Positions 1 through 8,303 of a DNA stretch of 64,000 nt are shown here, in pieces. Location: NCBI RefSeq assembly GCF_009696275.1, contig NZ_VUMI01000006.1, positions 1-64,000 on the forward strand, read 5' to 3'. The position numbers and the translations under genes are program-made. The stretch comes from Eisenbergiella porci (lineage in GTDB: Bacteria; Bacillota; Clostridia; Lachnospirales; Lachnospiraceae). The first letter of the stretch is position 1, and each line of letters opens with the position of its first letter. The notes below the pieces were generated by a model. That model worked only from the letters and a program-made list of their open reading frames with translations, searched no databases and was not told the DNA's origin.

Positions 1-366
1 TCGCAGCAGTTCCATGTTTCATTTGAGCGAGACCAGTGTGCAAACTGTCCGAATAAGGACCGATGTAAAGCAAAAATCCATAAACGTGTCAGCAATGTTA
101 CTGTATCGATAAAATCCCATGAGAGAGCAAAACAACAGCGATTCATGGAAAGCGAAGAGTTTCGAAATCTATTCAAAATCCGTAATGGAGTTGAAACCCT
201 GCCGTCCCTGTTGCGCAGACAATATCATGCAGACAGGATGCCTGTCAGAGGACTAATCCGGGGACGTTTTTTCTTTGGATGTAAAATCGGAGCATTGAAC
301 TTTAAAAAGCTCTTTACCTATCGAAAGGGCTTGGGGCATTATGCTCAAAATCCAGTATTGGAATAA
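1..366 (+). CDS. IS1182-like transposase, C-terminal part (cut by window start)
   Basis: The frame is open from base 1 to a TAA at 364-366, so the start lies outside the window. The visible 121 residues begin with a Cys-rich knuckle (CANCPNKDRC, about residues 13-22), followed by a basic stretch and a C-terminal block with RNGVET, LLRRQY, MPVRGL and NFKKLF. This order matches the end of IS1182-family DDE transposases, where the last catalytic acidic residue lies in the R.GVE block. No inverted repeat could be identified downstream, so whether the insertion sequence is complete is unknown. It sits upstream of glnA in the same orientation. Confidence 0.65.
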   Translation, partial: SQQFHVSFERDQCANCPNKDRCKAKIHKRVSNVTVSIKSHERAKQQRFMESEEFRNLFKIRNGVETLPSLLRRQYHADRMPVRGLIRGRFFFGCKIGALNFKKLFTYRKGLGHYAQNPVLE

Positions 367-757
367 CGAAAGGACTGACAGTCATTTTGGTATTGACTAC
401 TAACATCTGGAAAATGATAAAAATCCAATTGTGTAAAATTTTCAAGGTACTATATGGTAGGTCAGAGAGTTTTTACAAACTCTTTTGACCCCAACATCTT
501 TTTTTAATGCAAGTATAAAAAAGTTGTGATAATATAAGTTGAAAAAACCCGGGCTGCCGGTACTTTGTGATAAGGGCAGCAGAAAATCCGGGGAAGGCGG
601 GGAGTTATGGCAACGGCGCAGCTTTGTTTTTTCCGAAGGTGGAAAGTCGGTTTCCGTCAGGAACCGCATACATAACGGATGCGGGATGCCTGCGGGACTG
701 CGGGCGTGAAAATTTAGTGAGAAAGCCGTAATTCGCGGCGGCGGAATGGAGGATAAA
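367..757. other. Gene-free leader before glnA
   Basis: No plausible gene is seen. The first ~70 bases may include the end of the insertion sequence. An AT-rich stretch around 500-540, with TATAAA- and TAATAT-like hexamers, may hold the glnA promoter, but no -35/-10 pair has good spacing. From about 541 to 745 the sequence is GC-rich and probably transcribed as a ~200-nt leader. No known riboswitch or T-box motif was recognised. Confidence 0.4.
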
Positions 758-2869
758 ATGAGCGAAGTTTTGAACGTTGAAGCAATTTTCGGCGAAAACG
801 TATTCAACCTGGGCACTATGAGAGAGCGTCTTCCCAAGAATGTATATAAAGAGGTGAAGAAGGTCATGGACCAGGGCGGGGAGCTTTCCCCTGCAACCGC
901 GGACATTGTGGCGAAGGCCATGAAGGACTGGGCTGTAGAACACGGCGCGACCCATTATACCCACTGGTTCCAGCCGCTGACAGGCATTACGGCTGAAAAG
1001 CATGACTCTTTTATCGGTCATCCGGATGAAAACGGCAGGATGCTGATGGAGTTTTCCGGAAAGGAACTGATCAAGGGAGAGCCGGATGCGTCTTCCTTCC
1101 CCTCAGGAGGCCTGCGGGCCACCTTTGAAGCAAGAGGCTATACGGCGTGGGATATTACCTCTCCCGCTTTCCTGAAGGAGGATGCCACGGGGGTGATTCT
1201 CTGTATTCCTACTGCCTTCTGTTCCTATACGGGCGAGGCGCTGGATAAGAAAACACCGTTGCTTCGTTCCATGGAAGCAATCGGGGAGCAGGCGCTGCGT
1301 ATTGTTAAGCTGTTCGGGAATACGAGAGCTACCAAGGTAACGGCTTCCGTGGGACCGGAGCAGGAGTATTTCCTGGTGGATCGCCAGAAATATCTGAAAA
1401 GAGAGGATTTGATTTTCGCAGGCCGTACGCTGTTCGGAGCGCCGGCGCCTAAGGGACAGGAGCTGGAGGATCATTACTTCGGCGTTATCAGGGAGCGCGT
1501 GGGCGCTTTCATGAAGGATTTGAACATTGAATTGTGGAAGTTGGGCGTCACTGCCAAAACGCAGCATAATGAGGCGGCTCCGGCGCAGCATGAGCTTGCT
1601 CCCATTTATGAAACGGCCAATATTGCGGTAGACCACAATCAGATTATAATGGAAACGATGAAAAAGCTGGCGGAACGTCATGGACTCAGATGCCTGCTGA
1701 ACGAGAAGCCCTTTGCGGGCGTGAACGGTTCCGGTAAGCACAACAACTGGTCTATCACTACGGATGATGGCATGAATATGCTGGATCCCGGCGAGACACC
1801 CAATGAAAACATCCAGTTCCTGCTTGTGCTGGCCTGTATCCTGAAGGCTGTGGATATCCATGCGGATCTGCTTCGTCAGAGCGCTGCTGATGTGGGAAAT
1901 GATCACAGGCTTGGAGCCAATGAAGCGCCTCCGGCTATTATTTCCGTATTCCTGGGCGAGCAGCTGGAGGATGTGGTAAGACAGCTGATTGAGACCGGAG
2001 AAGCCAAGTCCTGCCTTCTGGGCGGCAAACTGATGACCGGTGTATCCACGCTGCCGGATCTCCCCAAGGATGCCACGGACAGGAACAGGACCTCACCCTT
2101 TGCTTTTACGGGGAACAAGTTTGAATTCCGTATGGTGGGTTCCGCGGATTCCGTGGCAAGCCCTAATATTACATTGAATGCCATTGTGGCAGAGGCTTTC
2201 TGCGAAGCGGCGGATATTCTGGAAAAAGCGGATGATTTCGACATGGCCGTGCATGATCTGATTAAACAGTATCTGACCGAGCATCACAGGATTATTTTCA
2301 ATGGAAACGGGTATTCTGAGGAATGGGTGAAGGAAGCGGAGCGACGGGGACTTCCCAATATCAAGTCCATGATTGAAGCGGCAGGCGCCCTGACTACGGA
2401 AAGAACGGTGAAGCTGTTTGAACGGTTTCATATTTTTACCAAAGCAGAGCTGGAATCCCGTGAAGAGATTGAGTATGAGACCTATGCGAAGAGCATTAAT
2501 ATTGAAGCGCTGACCATGATTGACATGGCTTCCAAGCAGATAATCCCTGCGGTTATAAAGTACAGCCAGAAGCTGGCAAAAACAGTGCTTGATGTAAAGG
2601 CGGCAGGCGTGGAGCCTGTTGTGCAGGCGGATCTTCTGTCCAGGGTGAACAGCAAGCTTACTGAGATGAAGGAAGCGCTGGAGGTGCTGCAGAGAGAAGA
2701 GGCGGCGGCCTTCGCCATGGAAGATGTGAAAGCGCAGGCATTCCGCTATAAGGATGTGGTGGTGCCTGCCATGGAAGCGCTGAGAGCGCCTGCGGATGAG
2801 CTGGAAATGCTGGTGGATAAAGCGGACTGGCCGTTCCCTACCTATGGCGATTTGATGTTTGAAGTATAA
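758..2869 (+). CDS. glnA: Glutamine synthetase type III
   Basis: This enzyme makes glutamine from glutamate, ammonia and ATP and is the main route of ammonium assimilation. The protein is about 703 residues, the size of the GlnN/type III class and far longer than type I enzymes (~450). Visible family features are the N-terminal block [24 protein letters not shown], the catalytic GPEQEYFL strand, the glutamate/ammonia region [10 protein letters not shown], and [16 protein letters not shown]. An in-frame ATG exists at 746, but GGAGG at 748-752 lies 5 nt before the ATG at 758, so 758 is chosen. The gene stands alone and ends in a strong hairpin. Confidence in function is high. Confidence 0.95.
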   Translation: MSEVLNVEAIFGENVFNLGTMRERLPKNVYKEVKKVMDQGGELSPATADIVAKAMKDWAVEHGATHYTHWFQPLTGITAEKHDSFIGHPDENGRMLMEFSGKELIKGEPDASSFPSGGLRATFEARGYTAWDITSPAFLKEDATGVILCIPTAFCSYTGEALDKKTPLLRSMEAIGEQALRIVKLFGNTRATKVTASVGPEQEYFLVDRQKYLKREDLIFAGRTLFGAPAPKGQELEDHYFGVIRERVGAFMKDLNIELWKLGVTAKTQHNEAAPAQHELAPIYETANIAVDHNQIIMETMKKLAERHGLRCLLNEKPFAGVNGSGKHNNWSITTDDGMNMLDPGETPNENIQFLLVLACILKAVDIHADLLRQSAADVGNDHRLGANEAPPAIISVFLGEQLEDVVRQLIETGEAKSCLLGGKLMTGVSTLPDLPKDATDRNRTSPFAFTGNKFEFRMVGSADSVASPNITLNAIVAEAFCEAADILEKADDFDMAVHDLIKQYLTEHHRIIFNGNGYSEEWVKEAERRGLPNIKSMIEAAGALTTERTVKLFERFHIFTKAELESREEIEYETYAKSINIEALTMIDMASKQIIPAVIKYSQKLAKTVLDVKAAGVEPVVQADLLSRVNSKLTEMKEALEVLQREEAAAFAMEDVKAQAFRYKDVVVPAMEALRAPADELEMLVDKADWPFPTYGDLMFEV

Positions 2870-2898
2870 AAGAACGGGTTTAAGCCCTGAAAAGGGCC

Positions 2899-2960
2899 CC
2901 GGCGGCTCTCATTTGGAACCGCCGGAGGCTGTTTGCCCGGAAAATCCGGCGGTGTTTTTT
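2899..2960 (+). terminator. glnA terminator with two mutually exclusive hairpins
   Basis: Three 7-nt segments can pair. CCGGCGG (2899-2905) is complementary to CCGCCGG (2919-2925), and CCGCCGG is also complementary to a second CCGGCGG (2946-2952). The second pairing is followed by TGTTTTTT (2953-2960) and would act as a rho-independent terminator. The first pairing would prevent it. Confidence 0.7.
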
Positions 2961-3040
2961 GGCGGAAAGAGTATTTTTAAAGCGCTTTTTGCTGAAATTA
3001 AAAAATTTGAAAAATTTTTAAAAAATTATGAAAAAAGTAC

Positions 3041-3069
3041 TTGCATTATTTCAGGGAATCATATATAAT
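3041..3069 (+). promoter_or_regulatory. Promoter of tRNA-Gln
   Basis: TTGCAT at 3041-3046 and a perfect TATAAT at 3064-3069 are separated by 17 nt. The tRNA begins 43 nt after the -10 box. Confidence 0.8.
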
Positions 3070-3112
3070 CTATTCTTGCAAGCGGCAAAAAAAGCTTGTA
3101 CAAAATACAGAT

Positions 3113-3184
3113 AGGGCTATCGCCAAACGGTAAGGCAACGGACTCTGACTCCGTCATTTCAAGGTTCGAATCCTTGTAGCCCTG
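3113..3184 (+). tRNA. tRNA-Gln (anticodon CTG)
   Basis: The 72-nt sequence folds as a cloverleaf. The acceptor stem is AGGGCTA (3113-3119) with TAGCCCT (3177-3183), and the discriminator base is G3184. The D arm is GCC/GGC, the anticodon stem is ACGGA/TCCGT with loop CTCTGAC (anticodon CTG at 3145-3147), and the T arm is CAAGG-TTCGAAT-CCTTG. CCA is not encoded. The sequence matches the Gram-positive tRNA-Gln pattern, with CTG in place of the commoner TTG. It has its own promoter and terminator. Confidence 0.95.
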
Positions 3185-3190
3185 TTAGGA

Positions 3191-3220
3191 ACCTCAGTGA
3201 AGATATTCACTGAGGTTTTT
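3191..3220 (+). terminator. Terminator after tRNA-Gln
   Basis: A perfect 10-bp stem (ACCTCAGTGA 3191-3200, TCACTGAGGT 3207-3216) with a 6-nt loop is followed by TTTT. Confidence 0.9.
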
Positions 3221-3517
3221 GTTCGTTAAACAGATATGAGGCATATGAGTTGCCTGTTGAGGGAGATAATGAGGTGCAGGGTATGATTGCGCTAAAACAT
3301 ATTCGGAATCAGTATTATACTCATTCAGGCAGGCGGAATAATATGATTATAGCTGAAAGAAAAATGTTGGTTCTGAATGGTTTGCCCCGTATTTTGATAG
3401 TCCTGTAAAGTCCCCAAATTAAGGGAAATTTTTTGCATTAATAATTGCAAGTATTCATAAGGTATGTTAAAGTAGCTGTGTAACAACGAACATGTTTAAA
3501 AGGAAGGAGTGATTGCC
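3221..3517. other. Gene-poor stretch with a possible gene relic
   Basis: The only notable open frame runs from about 3230 to TAA 3406-3408 (ATG at 3283, 41 codons). It has no Shine-Dalgarno site and resembles nothing recognised. The sequence is AT-rich and could be a decayed gene. No RNA or repeat was seen. Confidence 0.3.
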
Positions 3518-3604
3518 ATGCTGCGGATAACAAAAGGGAAAACAGAATATATGAGACAAAAGGCAAAAGGCGCAGATGCTCTTACTCTTGGCAGGACTGT
3601 ATAG
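3518..3604 (+). CDS. Possible 28-residue peptide upstream of rtcB
   Basis: A short frame (MLRITKGKTEYMRQKAKG...) starts at ATG 3518 behind a very strong AGGAAGGAG site (3501-3509, spacing about 8) and stops at TAG 3602-3604. The product would be basic and soluble. It ends before a terminator at 3655-3680, so it may be a leader peptide, an independent small gene, or the start of a broken gene. The 11-mer ATAGACGGTTC occurs at 3601-3611 and again at 3624-3634. No homologue is recognised. The strong ribosome site is the only support. Confidence 0.3.
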   Translation: MLRITKGKTEYMRQKAKGADALTLGRTV

Positions 3605-3654
3605 ACGGTTCGTATTTAGAAGAATAGACGGTTCATATATAGTAAGGCAATCCG

Positions 3655-3680
3655 GCACCTCTTGTTGAGGTGCTTTTTTT
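3655..3680 (+). terminator. Rho-independent terminator upstream of rtcB relic
   Basis: GCACCTC (3655-3661), loop TTGTT, GAGGTGC (3667-3673), then seven T. It lies between the small peptide frame and the rtcB relic. Confidence 0.85.
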
Positions 3681-3723
3681 GCGCCCAAAATCAGAAAACG
3701 GAAGTATGGAGACAGAAAAATAT

Positions 3724-4527
3724 ATGGAAAAGATAACAGGAAAATATGCGCAGGCGGAGATTTTTGCAGACGATGCGGAGGACTACGCAAAGGCGCAGAT
3801 TGAGATGATATGCAATAATGAGGTGAGCGACGGCTGCATAGTGAGAATTATGCCGGATAGGGATGAGGAAGGAAATCTCTATGTGGGGATCCATTCCGGC
3901 AGCCGGCACCTGGGAAAGGAAGTGACCGACTATTATGTGAAAGCCGGGGCGGCGCTTTTAAAGGAGCGTGGGATAGAAACACCCTATCCTCTTACCTGGC
4001 TGGAGGGTGAGCTTATGGAGGATTACCTGCATGACCTGCTTACGGTACAGCGTTACGCACAGCTGAACAGGGAGATTATGGCGGAGGAAATCATGAAGGG
4101 AATGAAGCTGAAGGCTCAGGAAGCCCGTTCCTCCGTCCACAATTATTTTGATGCTTCGGAGGGAATGCGTATTCTGAGAAAAGGGGCTATCTCCGCGCGA
4201 AGGGGCGAACAGATAGTCATACCTGTCAATATGAGGGACGGCATAATCCTGGGAACCGGGAAAGGAAATCCGGAGTGGAATTTTTCAGCGCCTCATGGCT
4301 CGGGAAGAAAAATCCGGCGGGATGAGGTAAAAGAGAGATATACGGTTGCGGCCTTCCGGAAAGAGATGAAAGGGATTTACAGCAGCTGCATCGCGGCGGA
4401 CACCCTGGATGAAGCGCCCTTTGCATACCGCTCTATAGAGGATATCCGGGAAAAAATACGGGATACGGCGGAAATTGAGAAGATACTGAAGCCGGTATAT
4501 AATTTTAAGGCAGGTGATAACAGGTGA
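3724..4527 (+). pseudogene. rtcB: RtcB-type RNA ligase with internal deletion
   Basis: RtcB seals 2',3'-cyclic phosphate and 5'-OH RNA ends, using metal ions and a guanylated histidine. This 267-residue frame starts like the family (KITGKYAQAEIF, RIMPD at residues 41-45) and then jumps directly to RDEEGNLY and HSGSRHLG (57-64). The central part of the family is missing, including the metal-binding Asp/Cys (GCG) region and the GGGNHF-type motif, roughly 110-130 residues. The later motifs SSVHNYF and SAPHGSGR (guanylated His) remain. The join at about 3856-3864 is in frame, so a shortened protein could be made but should not be active. Start 3724 fits the family N-terminus; an in-frame ATG at 3706 is possible. 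The prfH relic overlaps its stop. Confidence 0.8.
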
Positions 4528-4942
4528 TATTTCAGATAAGCGCGGGGCAGGGGCCGGAGGAATGTGAACTGGCGGCGGGCAGGATTTTTGAAGCGCTGCA
4601 GAAGGAGTTTCCACAGATAGTAAAAATATCCGGGAAGACGGGGACTATCGTACTGAAAAATTCCACTGTGGCGGAAATGGCGGGCAAAATGTAAATAAGG
4701 TGGAAACCGGCATAAGAATAGTTCATATTCCTACTGGGATTACGGCAGTTTCCACGGAAGAAAGGAGCCAGTACCGGAATAAGCAGCGGGCAATGGAGAA
4801 AATAGACGCCAGGCTGGCGGATTTGAAGCGGCAAAGGGCGGCAGAGCAGAAAAACCAGGCCTGGAGGGAGCACAGCCGGATAGTCAGGGGAAATCCGGTG
4901 AGGGTGTATACGGGAATGGAATTTTCATTAATGGAAAAATAA
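4524..4942 (+). pseudogene. prfH: Release-factor homologue PrfH, deleted and frameshifted
   Basis: PrfH is a peptide-release factor that frees ribosomes with damaged 16S rRNA, which its partner RtcB then repairs. GTG 4524 overlaps the rtcB stop. The first frame reads VIFQISAGQGPEECELA and ends at TAA 4692-4694 after 56 residues. The -1 frame carries the conserved second half: EKFHCGGNGGQNVNKVETG, with the GGQ codons at 4679-4687, then HIPTGI, STEERSQ and RGNPVRVY, ending at 4942. Thus the catalytic GGQ survives, but about 70 residues between the halves are gone and the frame is shifted. A fused product would be about 137 residues against about 200 for the family. A GTG at 4700 could start the C-terminal piece, but without GGQ. 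Confidence 0.8.
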
Positions 4943-4970
4943 TTTCCGGCCTATGGGGTGAAGCAGTTAA

Positions 4971-5000
4971 CCCGGTGGATTAAATCCACCGGGCTTTTTC
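4971..5000 (+). terminator. Terminator of the rtcB-prfH unit
   Basis: CCCGGTGGAT (4971-4980), loop TAA, ATCCACCGGG (4984-4993), then CTTTTTC. It still lies at the end of the relic operon. Confidence 0.9.
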
Positions 5001-5072
5001 GAAAAATTTTTATCTGTCACACAGATTACATGATTCCTGTGTGTTTCATTATTATCCTGTTTTTTATAAATT

Positions 5073-5420
5073 CTATTTCAGGTAAGGCAGGATTTCTTTA
5101 ATGAATTTTTCCAGCACCAGCATCTGTTTTTCCGACAGGGTGTCCATCAGAGGCAGCAGACGTTCCAGCTTCCGGGCCGGGGATTCGTTTCCGGAATTTT
5201 CAACCGGTGTGATGTCCACAATGTCCTCCACGTTCACATGCAGGACAGAACAGATTTTCACAATCTTTTCCAGGGAGAAATTCCGTTCTCCCCGCTCCAG
5301 CTGGGCGTAGTACTGGGGATCCATTTCCAGGGCCGCAGCCAGCTTTTCCTGGGTCATATTGTTGAGCTTTCTGTATTTTTTTATGTTTTCATGAACCTGT
5401 ATCATTACTTTTTCATTCAT
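5073..5420 (-). CDS. XRE-family transcriptional regulator
   Basis: A 115-residue DNA-binding protein. Residues ~9-65 form an HTH_3/cro-like fold (KYRKLNNMTQEKLAAALEMD, then YAQLERGERNFSLEKIVKIC). The C-terminal ~45 residues form an amphipathic helix (EKQMLVLEKFIKEILPYL), probably for dimerisation. The start is the ATG at 5420, 8 nt after a consensus AAGGAGG; an in-frame GTG 9 nt further up overlaps that site and is unlikely. It is convergent with the rtcB-prfH relic and divergent from the truncated phosphatase gene, so it may control either. Its target is unknown. Confidence 0.85.
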   Translation of the reverse strand: MNEKVMIQVHENIKKYRKLNNMTQEKLAAALEMDPQYYAQLERGERNFSLEKIVKICSVLHVNVEDIVDITPVENSGNESPARKLERLLPLMDTLSEKQMLVLEKFIKEILPYLK

Positions 5421-5495
5421 AAAATGCACCTCCTTATATAAAAAGCATAGAGTGTATTCCTGTAATTAGTAAGATACGATATGCTATATATACCC

Positions 5496-5523
5496 TTGCA
5501 AAAATATATGGTTATGATATGAT
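5496..5523 (+). promoter_or_regulatory. Promoter upstream of the phosphatase relic
   Basis: TTGCAA (5496-5501) and TATGAT (5518-5523) are separated by 16 nt. This promoter is still good although the gene behind it is cut. Confidence 0.5.
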
Positions 5524-5597
5524 GTGCAATGAAAAATGATTTAAGGTATTTTACGGCAAAACAGTAGTGAGATGGAGAGGAAAAGGGAGAAAATGAT

Positions 5598-5948
5598 GTG
5601 GAAAAATTTGATGGTTCGGGCAATTATCCCGAAAAGCATCTGGCAGACTGGCCGGAAAATTATCCGGTAAATTATCTGGTAAATTACCATACACACACCG
5701 CATATTGCAGGCATGCGGGCGGCACGGCGGAGGATTATGCGCAGGAAGCCTTCAGAAAGGGGCTGGAAACGCTGGGTTTTTCCGACCATTTGCCGTTTCC
5801 GGGAGATCCCTTCGGCTACCGTATGCCCTATGAGGAGATAGGGGCTTATATTACAGATGTTTACAGAGAAAAAGAGCGGTATAAGGGACGAATGGAAATT
5901 CTCTGCGGCTTTGAAGAGAAATGGGTAAAAGGCAGGTATTCCGGTTGA
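5598..5948 (+). pseudogene. PHP-type histidinol-phosphatase (HisJ-like), truncated
   Basis: The 116-residue frame has the start of a PHP phosphoesterase: the first metal motif NYHTHTAYCRHA (about residues 29-40), then GFSDHLPFPG. In HisJ-like proteins this is followed by a GFEAE-type glutamate and about 150 more residues carrying the remaining metal ligands. Here the similarity stops at EILCGFE, and the frame ends after a short unrelated tail. A terminator follows at once. The start is a GTG at 5598 behind GGGAG. The enzyme should be inactive, because most metal ligands are missing. Confidence 0.65.
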
Positions 5949-5973
5949 AAAGATTGATCCTGTATACAAAAAA

Positions 5974-5996
5974 CGGCGGTTTTTCCGCCGCTTTTT
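5974..5996 (+). terminator. Terminator after the phosphatase relic
   Basis: CGGCGG (5974-5979), loop TTTTT, CCGCCG (5985-5990), then CTTTTT. The run of A before the stem could let it work in both directions. Confidence 0.8.
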
Positions 5997-6287
5997 GCTG
6001 TGTAAATGATATTTGCCGGTCCGGAGGAGGATTTTATTGGATTATTATATTGCTAATAAATTATTTTTTGTTATGATGTATAATAACCAACTGACAAATA
6101 CTCCGGCGTTCCGGCCTTTGGCTGGTATAAACAGATTGGTTCTTAACGATCCTGGCCGCCGTCTGGGCAAAGGACGGCTATTCCGGGCCTGTGGAATATG
6201 ATATCCGTCGACTTGTTTAATCAAAGAGTTTCCTGTTATCACCCGGTTTACATGCCATTGTCATCCGGTTTACATAAGGAGGAGCAA
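5997..6287. other. Stretch without a recognisable gene
   Basis: Short open frames exist, but none has both a ribosome site and a recognisable sequence. An AT-rich part at 6035-6090 could contain a promoter for the kinase relic. Confidence 0.3.
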
Positions 6288-6566
6288 ATGAAGCTGATAG
6301 GAAGAGGCGCAACTGCGGAGGTCTTTGACTGCGGTGATGGTACGGTGTGCAAGCTGTTTATACCGGGCTGCCCTGTGGATGCGGTAAAAAGGGAATATGA
6401 CAATGCCTGCCTGATGGAAGAAATGCGGCTCCCTGTGCCGAAGGCACATAAATTAGCCACGCTGGACAGCAGGGTAGGAATTATCTATGAAAAGATCTGC
6501 GGCGAATCCGTGTTGGATAAATTAGCAGCAGGGGAAAGCGTTGACGGCCTGAATATCTTTGTATAA
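6288..6566 (+). pseudogene. APH/choline-kinase-like phosphotransferase, N-lobe only
   Basis: A 92-residue frame begins behind a strong AAGGAGGAG site. It shows the N-lobe of an aminoglycoside phosphotransferase/choline-kinase fold: glycine-rich IGRGATAEVFDCGDG, the ATP-binding lysine in VCKLF, the partner acidic residue in VKREYDNA, PVPKAHKL, and the hinge GIIYEKICGES. The C-lobe with the catalytic HxDxxxxN and the metal-binding Asp is absent; related proteins have about 240 residues. The frame ends in LNIFV, followed by TAA. It is probably a 3'-truncated relic, unless a very small N-lobe protein is made on its own. Confidence 0.6.
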
Positions 6567-6641
6567 TCAGGGAATGCCGGAAATATGAGACTCCCCCTGC
6601 CCGTAAAGAGGTTTGACTTTATTTCCCCAAAACAACAGACA

Positions 6642-6670
6642 TTGAATCTCGCGGCATCCTGAGTTATAAT
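6642..6670 (+). promoter_or_regulatory. Promoter of the acyl-ACP thioesterase gene
   Basis: TTGAAT (6642-6647) and a perfect TATAAT (6665-6670) are separated by 17 nt. The gene starts about 60 nt downstream. Confidence 0.8.
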
Positions 6671-6732
6671 AAAATTTCAGACCGGAAAACCGGATAGCCG
6701 CATACAGCGGTTTCCGGAGGAGGAAGATATAA

Positions 6733-7446
6733 GTGTATACATTTCAAAGCAAAGTCAGATACAGCGAGCTGGACCCGGAGCGGAAGCTGAGCATAGCGTC
6801 TATTGTAGATTATTTTCAGGACTGTTCCACGTTCCATTCGGAGCAGCTTGGTGTGGGGATTGATTATCTTGAGGAACGCAGTCTTGTGTGGGTGATGTCC
6901 TACTGGCAGATTGTGATAGACAGATACCCGAAATTATGTGACAATATAACCATTGGCACATATCCCTATGAATTCAGAGGCTTCATGGGCTTTCGTAACT
7001 TTTTTATGGAGGATGATAAAGGGGAGCGCATTATCAGGGCAAACTCTATCTGGAGCCTGATGGATCTGAAGGCCGGGCGCCCTGCGCGTCCCACGGAGGA
7101 AATGGTGAAGGCCTATGTGCCGGAGCCAAAGCTTCCCATGGATTATGAGCCGCGCAAGATAAGCCTGGAGGGAGAGGGCAGGAAAATGCCCTCCTTTACG
7201 GTAGGAAAACAGCATCTGGACAGTAATCATCATGTAAATAACGGGCAGTATATTTATATGGCCCAGGACTATCTGCCGGAAGGGTTTTCCATCGGGCAGA
7301 TGCGTGCGGAATATAGAAAGTCCGCGCTGCTCCATGACTGTATTGTGCCTGAGGTGTTTGAACAGGAGGATACGCTGAAGGTATCCCTGTGTGACGGGGC
7401 AGGACAGCCCTATGCGGTTGTGGAGTTCAGAAAACAGAAGCAGTGA
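6733..7446 (+). CDS. Acyl-ACP thioesterase
   Basis: Releases free fatty acids from acyl carrier protein in the cytoplasm. The 237-residue protein is a double hot-dog protein of the PF01643 type. The first hot-dog begins FQSKVRYSELDPERKLSI and contains FHSEQLGVG. The second contains LDSNHHVNNGQYIYM, where the Asn and His of the family's active site lie. The start is a GTG at 6733 behind GGAGGAGG, with a clear promoter upstream. It overlaps or abuts the cvfB-like gene, so the two are probably co-transcribed. Confidence 0.9.
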   Translation: MYTFQSKVRYSELDPERKLSIASIVDYFQDCSTFHSEQLGVGIDYLEERSLVWVMSYWQIVIDRYPKLCDNITIGTYPYEFRGFMGFRNFFMEDDKGERIIRANSIWSLMDLKAGRPARPTEEMVKAYVPEPKLPMDYEPRKISLEGEGRKMPSFTVGKQHLDSNHHVNNGQYIYMAQDYLPEGFSIGQMRAEYRKSALLHDCIVPEVFEQEDTLKVSLCDGAGQPYAVVEFRKQKQ

Positions 7447-7454
7447 GGAAAATT

Positions 7455-8294
7455 ATGCAGATTGAATTAGGAAAAATGCAGGAGCTGACGGTTGTAAAAA
7501 AGGTGGATTTCGGTGTTTACCTGGCTCCGGAGGACAACAGGGAGGACAAGGTTCTGCTTCCCGGGAAACAGGTGCCGGAGGGCTGCGGGTTGGGGGACCG
7601 GATTACCGTATTTGTATACAGGGATTCCAGGGACCGCCTGATTTCCACAACCACAAAGCCCGGCCTGTGCCTTGGCGAGGTGGCAGTGCTGACTGTGGCT
7701 CAGACGGGAAAGCTGGGCGCTTTTCTGGACTGGGGCCTGGAAAAGGACCTTTTTCTGCCGTTCAAGGAACAGACGAGACGCGTCCAGGAAGGGGAAAGCT
7801 TTCCTGCGGCGCTGTATGTGGATAAGAGCGGCCGTCTGTGCGCAACCATGAAAATTTATCATTATCTGAAAACGGACAGCCCATATCATAAGGATGACCG
7901 TGTGAGCGGCCATCTCTATGAAATCAGCCGCCAGTTCGGTGCGTTTGTCGCGGTGGATAATCAGTATTCCGCCCTGATTCCCCCCAGGGAAATGTACGGG
8001 GAATTAAAGGTGGGAGATACGGTGGAGGCCAGGGTTATCGCTGTTCATGAGGACGGAAAGCTGGATCTGAGCGTGCGCGATAAAGCCTATCTCATCATAG
8101 AAACGGATGCGGATAAGGTCATGAGGCTGATTGAAAGCTTTGACGGCGTGCTTCCCTTCAACGACAAGGTTTCGCCGGAGGTCATTAAAAGAGAGACCAA
8201 TATGAGCAAGAATGAATTCAAAAGAGCGGTGGGCCATCTGCTGAAAAACGGCCGCATTGAGATTACGGAAAAATCCATCAGAAAGATAAAATAG
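7455..8294 (+). CDS. cvfB: S1 domain RNA-binding protein, CvfB/YitL family
   Basis: About 279 residues. CvfB-like proteins bind RNA through S1 folds and affect virulence-gene expression in staphylococci; the role here is not known. S1-like segments are visible at about residues 1-60 (LTVVKKVDFGVYLAP), 60-130 (GEVAVLTVAQTGKLGAFLDWG) and 145-215 (VSGHLYEISRQFGAFVAVD...KLDLSVRD). A C-terminal winged helix follows (NDKVSPEVIKRETNMSKNEFKRAVGHLLKNGRI). A GTG at 7443 overlaps the previous stop, but the ATG at 7455, 5 nt behind GAGGA, is the better start. Confidence 0.9.
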   Translation: MQIELGKMQELTVVKKVDFGVYLAPEDNREDKVLLPGKQVPEGCGLGDRITVFVYRDSRDRLISTTTKPGLCLGEVAVLTVAQTGKLGAFLDWGLEKDLFLPFKEQTRRVQEGESFPAALYVDKSGRLCATMKIYHYLKTDSPYHKDDRVSGHLYEISRQFGAFVAVDNQYSALIPPREMYGELKVGDTVEARVIAVHEDGKLDLSVRDKAYLIIETDADKVMRLIESFDGVLPFNDKVSPEVIKRETNMSKNEFKRAVGHLLKNGRIEITEKSIRKIK

Positions 8295-8303
8295 GAGCAG
8301 GGC

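Noticed and set aside
2859-3068. 69-codon frame overlapping the glnA end
   Set aside because: It covers the glnA terminator and the tRNA promoter, has no ribosome site and no recognisable sequence.
3670-3723. Upstream start (ATG 3670) for the rtcB relic
   Set aside because: It lies in the stem and T run of a terminator. The family N-terminus matches the frame from 3724.
4680-4700. PrfH lacking the GGQ motif, i.e. a C-terminal fragment only
   Set aside because: Reading the frame of the C-terminal piece upstream shows codons for GGQNVNK at 4679-4696, so the motif is present and the gene is frameshifted plus shortened elsewhere.
5598-5948. Complete small PHP enzyme
   Set aside because: Only the first metal motif is present; the later PHP ligands are missing and a terminator follows directly.
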